The position numbers and the translations under genes are program-made. A DNA stretch of 27,463 nucleotides from positions 1 to 27,463 of the forward strand of contig JAIVHQ010000209.1 in assembly GCA_020200995.1 (NCBI GenBank), in the 5' to 3' direction. Source of the stretch: Flavobacteriales bacterium (GTDB lineage: Bacteria > Bacteroidota > Bacteroidia > Flavobacteriales_D > Cryomorphaceae). The notes beneath the pieces are model-generated. The model made no database searches and was not told the DNA's origin. It saw nothing but the letters and a program-made list of their open reading frames with translations. Below, one piece after another: positions 23,491 to 27,463 of this stretch. The first letter of the stretch is position 1; every line of letters starts with the position of its first letter.

Positions 23491-24621
23491 ATGGCTAAAA
23501 GAGATTACTACGAGATACTTGGATTATCTAAATCGGCGCAGGCCGCAGAAATAAAGAAGGCATATCGGAAGATGGCCCTCAAGCATCACCCTGACAAAAA
23601 CCCCGACAACCCCAAAGCAGAGCAGCTTTTTAAGGAAGCTGCTGAAGCCTACGAGGTGCTCGGCAATCCCGAAAAACGACAGCGCTATGACCGCTTCGGA
23701 CACGAAGGTGTGCGCGGCGGTGCAGGTGGCTTCGGCGGTGGGATGAGCATGGACGACATCTTCTCCCAGTTTGGAGACATCTTTGGCGGTGCATTCGGCG
23801 GTGCGGGGGGCGGCGGCGGATTTCGAAGTGGCTTTGGTGGCGGACAGCGACGGGTCTTTAAAGGATCGAATCTGCGCATTAAGGTAAAACTCGAGTTGAA
23901 GGAAATCCTCAACGGGGCCACCAAAAAAATCAAAGTCAACAAGCTCGTTGAAGCCGAAGGCGTCACTTTCAAAACCTGCGAAACATGCCGCGGAACAGGA
24001 CAAGTGACGCGAGTCGCCAACACGATCCTTGGCCAAATGCAAACCACAAGCACCTGCCCCACCTGCAACGGCATTGGAAAATCTGTAGACAAAAAGCCCG
24101 CAGGTGCCGATGCCAATGGGCTGGTGCGAAAAGAGGAAGTGATGTCGATCGAAATTCCTGCGGGAGTGGAAGAGGGCATGCAACTCAACATCCGCGGTAA
24201 AGGAAATGCAGGCCCCGCAGGCGGTGTAGCAGGCGACCTTCTCGTGGTGATCGAAGAAGTAGAGCACCCGCACCTGAAGCGCAACGGTCAAAACCTGCAC
24301 TACGATCTTTACGTCAACTTTATCGATGCTGTACTTGGTGGCTCCTCGGAAGTGCCGATGATCGAAGGAAAGGCCAAAATTACAATAGAGCCCGGTACCC
24401 AAAGTGGCAAACTCGTCAGGCTCCGAGGCAAAGGACTGCCCCATGTAGAAGCCTACGGAAAGGGCGACTTGCTAGTCAATATCAATATTTGGACTCCCCA
24501 GGAGTTGAGCAAAGAAGAGCGAAAAACCTTGGAAGCCATGCGCGATAGTGAAAACTTTGCGCCCAAGGACAACCATTCTGAAAAAGGATTTTTCCAGAAG
24601 GTCAAAGACATGTTCGAATAG
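23491..24621 (+). CDS. dnaJ: Chaperone DnaJ (Hsp40) with a two-motif zinc domain
   Basis: Delivers unfolded substrates to DnaK and stimulates its ATPase. The 376 residues comprise a J domain (about 4-70, HPD at 33-35), a Gly/Phe linker (about 71-120), a zinc domain, and C-terminal substrate-binding domains ending EKGFFQKVKDMFE. The zinc domain has only two CxxCxGxG motifs, CETCRGTG (Cys163, Cys166) and CPTCNGIG (Cys189, Cys192), instead of four. By alignment these are motifs 2 and 3, which form zinc centre II. Motifs 1 and 4 (centre I) are replaced by cysteine-free sequence (KLVEAEGVTF and KPAGADANG). I recall the same layout in other Flavobacteriia, so it is probably lineage-wide. Confidence 0.97.
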   Translation: MAKRDYYEILGLSKSAQAAEIKKAYRKMALKHHPDKNPDNPKAEQLFKEAAEAYEVLGNPEKRQRYDRFGHEGVRGGAGGFGGGMSMDDIFSQFGDIFGGAFGGAGGGGGFRSGFGGGQRRVFKGSNLRIKVKLELKEILNGATKKIKVNKLVEAEGVTFKTCETCRGTGQVTRVANTILGQMQTTSTCPTCNGIGKSVDKKPAGADANGLVRKEEVMSIEIPAGVEEGMQLNIRGKGNAGPAGGVAGDLLVVIEEVEHPHLKRNGQNLHYDLYVNFIDAVLGGSSEVPMIEGKAKITIEPGTQSGKLVRLRGKGLPHVEAYGKGDLLVNINIWTPQELSKEERKTLEAMRDSENFAPKDNHSEKGFFQKVKDMFE

Positions 24622-24707
24622 AACAGCTTGATTTGTCTGCTGCTTTACACGGCGCCAAGACAAAAATCCCCGGATATTTCTAAAAAATAGCGACTTTTAC
24701 AGTCCCC

Positions 24708-24715
24708 TAATATTG
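24708..24715 (+). promoter_or_regulatory. Weak -7-like box before nadC
   Basis: TAATATTG differs from TAnnTTTG at one position and ends 5 nt before the nadC ATG, which would again give a nearly leaderless transcript. No matching -33 element is seen. The 99-nt gap after dnaJ has no obvious terminator. Confidence 0.25.
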
Positions 24716-24720
24716 TTGCT

Positions 24721-25554
24721 ATGACGATAGATGAATTTATCCGTGCCGCCGTCCTTGAAGACGTGGGCGACGGCGATCACACTTCTGATGCCTGCATTCC
24801 TGCGGATGCAGAAGGACGGGCTAAAATGTTGATTAAAGAAGCGGGCGTTCTTGCGGGAATTCACATTGCCGAACAGATTTTCTACTACATCGATTCTTCG
24901 TTGAAAGTTGAAATTCTCGCTGAAGACGGCAGCCCCGTGCAGCCGGGAGATGTGGTCATGTCCGTTTCCGGAAAGGCCCGCAGCATACTCAAAGCAGAGC
25001 GTATCGCGCTCAACTGCATGCAGCGCATGAGCGGCATCGCCACCCTGACCCGGAAAGTAACCGATAGCCTCCAAGGACTTCACACAAAGGTGCTCGACAC
25101 CCGGAAAACAACGCCGGGTATTCGCTTTTTGGAAAAACTTGCCGTCAAAATCGGTGGAGGGGTGAACCACAGGTTTGGCCTGTACGACATGATGATGATC
25201 AAGGACAACCACATCGACTACGCAGGTGGCATTAGGCAGGCCATCGAAAAAGCCGATGAATACCGCGCATCGAGTACCCCCGGAGTCAAAATTGAGATCG
25301 AAGCGCGCAACCTCGATGAACTGGAGCAAATACTCGCCGTTGGCAGAGTAGATCGCATTATGCTCGACAACTTTTCTTACGACGACCTCCGCACGGCTGT
25401 AAAGCGTATCGGCGGCAAGTACGAAACCGAAGCCAGCGGTGGGATCACTTTCGAAACAGCCCGTGAATATGCCGAATGCGGTGTGGATTACCTCTCAATG
25501 GGGGCCCTGACGCACAGCGTAAAAAGCCTTGACATCAGTCTGAAAGCGTACTGA
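24721..25554 (+). CDS. nadC: Nicotinate-nucleotide pyrophosphorylase (quinolinate phosphoribosyltransferase)
   Basis: Converts quinolinate and PRPP to nicotinate mononucleotide, CO2 and pyrophosphate, the entry of de novo NAD synthesis. The 277 residues fit the family. The N-terminal sandwich domain is followed by the barrel with ERIALNCMQRMSGIATLT (93-110), the substrate-binding DTRKTTPGIRFLEK (126-139), and GGGVNHRFGLYDMMMIKDNH (145-164). EASGGI and GVDYLSMGALTHS near the end form the phosphate site. nadA and nadB are not in the window. It stands alone between dnaJ and a shared hairpin terminator. Confidence 0.98.
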   Translation: MTIDEFIRAAVLEDVGDGDHTSDACIPADAEGRAKMLIKEAGVLAGIHIAEQIFYYIDSSLKVEILAEDGSPVQPGDVVMSVSGKARSILKAERIALNCMQRMSGIATLTRKVTDSLQGLHTKVLDTRKTTPGIRFLEKLAVKIGGGVNHRFGLYDMMMIKDNHIDYAGGIRQAIEKADEYRASSTPGVKIEIEARNLDELEQILAVGRVDRIMLDNFSYDDLRTAVKRIGGKYETEASGGITFETAREYAECGVDYLSMGALTHSVKSLDISLKAY

Positions 25555-25655
25555 TTCTACCTTGTGTTATTTGCAAACATCATTGGTGCTTGCCATAGGT
25601 GACCCCACCACCGGATCCATGCTTACTGTCCAAAAGTCCCGGATGATCGTGACCT

Positions 25656-25685
25656 AAAAAAGCGCTCCCGATGGGAAGCGCTTTT
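25656..25685. terminator. Bidirectional hairpin terminator between nadC and the DUF4399 gene
   Basis: AGCGCT (25661-25666) pairs with AGCGCT (25677-25682), extended by CCC/GGG inside around a GAT loop (one bulged A) and by AAA/TTT outside. A-rich on the left and T-rich on the right, it reads as a rho-independent terminator on both strands, as expected between convergent genes. Confidence 0.85.
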
Positions 25686-25714
25686 CATCAATTTAATGTT
25701 TTTCGGAAGTAGCT

Positions 25715-26203
25715 TTACTCTTTCACTGTCAATTTGATCGAAGTGGTCAGTGGATCGCCGTATGATCGATGAATGCCGTCAGCAAACTGTAATACGAGGG
25801 TGTGCTCTCCAACCGGCAGGTCGAGGGTATCGCTGGTTTGGCCGCCACCGTAGTGGATGTGCGTTTCATCTGCCGCTACAGCTTCGCCGTAGGGAGCAGG
25901 TGACTCATTGATCAGGACGTGGTGGTGGCCGAAACCCTTGTTGACCGCGCCTGCGGGCTCCACTTCAATTCCTTCTACACCGAATTCGATATAGACGGGT
26001 GATGTTACTTCATCACCATCCTCGAGGTTGGCAAAAAATACACGGGCATCATCCGGAGCGGCGATCATTTCGGGACCGATGGTTTCAGTGCTCTCGGGCT
26101 TTTTGTCGAGGTCGGTTTCGTACTGAGAATTTTTATCAGTGGTGCCAACCTCACACGATGTCATAAATATGAGGGCAATCAGGGGGAGAAATAACTTTTT
26201 CAT
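25715..26203 (-). CDS. DUF4399 lipoprotein
   Basis: A 162-residue lipoprotein of the DUF4399 family, function unknown. I start at ATG 26203 (MKKLFLPLIALIFMTSC), 25 codons inside the longest frame, because this gives a clean signal peptide with the lipidated Cys17. A polar spacer rich in Asp, Glu and Lys reaches about residue 50. The globular domain has RVFFANLEDGDEVTSPVYIE, GFGHHHVLIN (His93-95), ETHIHYGGGQT (His115, His117), LPVGEHTLVLQFADG (His134) and HRSYGD (His145). These spaced histidines are the family's hallmark and could bind metal; this is inference. It converges on nadC and shares its terminator. Confidence 0.9.
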   Translation of the reverse strand: MKKLFLPLIALIFMTSCEVGTTDKNSQYETDLDKKPESTETIGPEMIAAPDDARVFFANLEDGDEVTSPVYIEFGVEGIEVEPAGAVNKGFGHHHVLINESPAPYGEAVAADETHIHYGGGQTSDTLDLPVGEHTLVLQFADGIHRSYGDPLTTSIKLTVKE

Positions 26204-26222
26204 GGTAATTTTCAATTTAGTA

Positions 26223-26230
26223 CGAAGGTA
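26223..26230 (-). promoter_or_regulatory. -7-like box upstream of the DUF4399 gene
   Basis: On the minus strand TACCTTCG lies 19 nt before the chosen ATG, one base away from TAnnTTTG and identical to the element before the YihY gene. A TTG on the minus strand (26258-26256) is 25 nt further upstream, longer than the ideal spacing. Confidence 0.35.
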
Positions 26231-26268
26231 ATGAATGTTTGCCATTCGGTTTCTGCAACCAAAACCAA

Positions 26269-26300
26269 GCAGCCGCATTCCCCTTCGGAAATGCGGCTGC
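26269..26300 (-). terminator. Strong hairpin after the Cys-rich secreted protein gene
   Basis: GCAGCCGCATT (26269-26279) and AATGCGGCTGC (26290-26300) form a perfect 11-bp stem with a short loop. On the minus strand it lies 23 nt after the stop of the large gene and is followed by TTGGTTTTGGTT, a moderate T-rich tail, so it probably ends that transcript. Confidence 0.7.
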
Positions 26301-26323
26301 GGGGTTGTGCATCAAATGATTGG

Positions 26324-27463
26324 TTATCTGGCTATGATCATTTTCTCTACAGTCGTCTTCAAGGAGCCCGTATATCGGCATATGTAGACACGAATTGGTG
26401 CGCATCCTGAAGCCAGGTCACCATCAGACAAGGTGAAAGGATTGCCGTCGAGTTTGAGCGCGTACCGAATTCCCGTGTCTTGCGCATCTGCATCTCCGAC
26501 AATGAGCTTTTTTCGCCCGTCAACTGAAAGCAGAAAATTCTGATCTGACATCAACGCCAATCCCACAGAGGCGGGCGGTACAAAACCGAGCACTTCATTG
26601 CCCGCACCACCAATGATTTCAAATGCCCGACGCGGAGCAGTGCTTACCATGTAAAGATCATTTTCAGGACCGAAGGCAATATCACCGCCTGACACGGGCG
26701 CATTGCTGAAGCCCAGCGCAATGCCGGTTGAAGGATCGAAGCTATAGATACGTCCCGACGATTCACTCGCAACATGCAGCATTCCTGAATTGTCAAACGC
26801 AGCACCCGTCAAACCCGAGCGGTTGTAACCCGTGTGGACAGGTGCGCTCAGCGAAGGCTCGGCGGCGTTTACATTCAGTGTACGGTACACCGCCTCCGAC
26901 ACATGAACCAGGTAGAGGAGTTGGTCTGATTCGTTGAAAGCAATGCTCACAGGAATATCGATGTCGATGAGGAAGTTGAGCGTGGCGGTGTAAGTCAAAT
27001 CATCGAGAATGACTTCGTAAATATCCGTGCCGCCCAAATCGTTGTTGTTCGCTAGAAAGGTTCGGAAGTTACTGCAAGCGGGAACAGCTTGTACTTCACA
27101 CTCGCAAGATTCGGCCCACTCACCGCTCTCACCGTCCACTTCACAGGGGGTACCAGGCGAGGCATCACCGTTGGGAATGCCTTCGCAATCGGCACAGGAG
27201 AGGTTCCAAAACGGACTCCCCTCCCCGTCTTCGATGCACTCACCGCAGTCATCTGTTTCACCCGTTCCGCCAAACACTCCGTTGCAGTCTTCCAAGCAGG
27301 CCTCAAAGCCCGTGTCGCCGCTCACACAAGTTCCGCAGTTATCGATGAAAGCAGTGCCACCGAAGTCGCCGTTGCAATCTGCGGCACAAGCAACTTCACC
27401 CGTATTCCCACCCACGCATTCATCGCAATTGTCAAGAAAAGCTGTACCGCCAAAGTCACCATT
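26324..27463 (-). CDS. Large secreted protein with Cys-rich repeats and propeller-like region (N-terminus outside window)
   Basis: The frame is open at the right edge, so only the C-terminal 379 residues are seen; the GTG at 27415 is an internal Val codon, not a start. The first 93 residues are tandem 30-residue repeats of the form NGDFGGTAFxDNCxxCVGGNTG ending ADC or EDC, each with four cysteines. A degenerate Cys-rich stretch follows (SCADCEGIPNGD to ESCECEVQAVPAC). From about residue 135 the sequence looks like blades of a beta propeller (FNESDQLLYLVHVSE, FDNSGMLHVASESSGRIYSF, FGPENDLYMVSTAPR). The last residues, RVYICRYTGSLKTTVEKMIIAR broken here as RVYICRYTGSLK then TTVEKMIIAR, resemble the final strands of a type IX secretion C-terminal domain. 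It is probably exported, either to the cell surface or outside the cell; its role is unknown. Confidence 0.85.
   Translation of the reverse strand, partial: NGDFGGTAFLDNCDECVGGNTGEVACAADCNGDFGGTAFIDNCGTCVSGDTGFEACLEDCNGVFGGTGETDDCGECIEDGEGSPFWNLSCADCEGIPNGDASPGTPCEVDGESGEWAESCECEVQAVPACSNFRTFLANNNDLGGTDIYEVILDDLTYTATLNFLIDIDIPVSIAFNESDQLLYLVHVSEAVYRTLNVNAAEPSLSAPVHTGYNRSGLTGAAFDNSGMLHVASESSGRIYSFDPSTGIALGFSNAPVSGGDIAFGPENDLYMVSTAPRRAFEIIGGAGNEVLGFVPPASVGLALMSDQNFLLSVDGRKKLIVGDADAQDTGIRYALKLDGNPFTLSDGDLASGCAPIRVYICRYTGSLKTTVEKMIIAR
27185..27463 (-). repeat. Tandem 90-nt repeats encoding four-Cys modules
   Basis: Three adjoining units, 27463-27374 (30 codons), 27373-27284 (30 codons) and 27283-27185 (33 codons), each encode an NGxFGGT start and four cysteines. 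Units 1 and 2 are highly similar; unit 3 has diverged. The array continues beyond the window. Confidence 0.85.

Noticed and set aside
23524..24444. 306-codon open frame on the minus strand opposite dnaJ
   Set aside because: dnaJ on the plus strand is unmistakable; the antisense product is low-complexity and shows no known domain.
26217..26405. 62-codon minus-strand frame overlapping the end of the Cys-rich protein gene, considered as a frameshifted continuation
   Set aside because: It reads through the terminator hairpin and gives no sorting-domain-like sequence, whereas the in-frame end does look like one.

Overview
This 27.5 kb window looks like a chromosomal piece of a Bacteroidota genome, most likely order Flavobacteriales. 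Four things point there. Genes lack Shine-Dalgarno sites, and several are preceded by a TAnnTTTG-type -7 box. A DUF4290 gene sits directly upstream of murA. The DnaJ has the two-motif zinc domain I recall from Flavobacteriia, and there are lipoproteins with an acidic Bacteroidota-style export signal. The right edge carries a large secreted Cys-rich protein.

Positions 1-15306 (minus strand) hold one nearly uninterrupted str-S10-spc-alpha ribosomal superoperon, read right to left: rpsL, rpsG, fusA, rpsJ, rplC, rplD, rplW, rplB, rpsS, rplV, rpsC, rplP, rpmC, rpsQ, rplN, rplX, rplE, rpsN, rpsH, rplF, rplR, rpsE, rpmD, rplO, secY, infA, rpmJ, rpsM, rpsK, rpsD (cut by the left edge). Gaps are 1-36 nt, with one 4-nt overlap. 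No tuf lies between fusA and rpsJ, and no adk or map lies near secY. One good Bacteroidota promoter (15377-15406) stands upstream of rpsL.

Positions 15307-15836 are non-coding and contain a cluster of inverted repeats. The plus-strand block 15837-25554 carries a surface-type lipoprotein, a PcrA/UvrD helicase, a DUF4290 gene with murA, a TlpA-like thioredoxin, a YihY/BrkB membrane protein, the grpE-dnaJ chaperone pair, and nadC. A symmetric hairpin at about 25656-25685 separates this block from two minus-strand genes: a DUF4399 lipoprotein and the C-terminal 379 residues of a large secreted protein with Cys-rich 30-residue repeats and a propeller-like region.

Most of the window is ordinary housekeeping DNA, and I see no mobile element, CRISPR array, tRNA or new defence-type system. 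The most surprising observation is in murA. It is in frame and well conserved at both ends, but it lacks about 70 internal residues, corresponding to E. coli MurA 52-119, which include Arg91 and the catalytic loop. Smaller points are a DnaJ that has lost zinc centre I as a matched pair of motifs, an 18-nt duplication that doubles the rpsQ start codon, repeats around the ribosomal promoter, and an unusual tail on the Cys-rich secreted protein.
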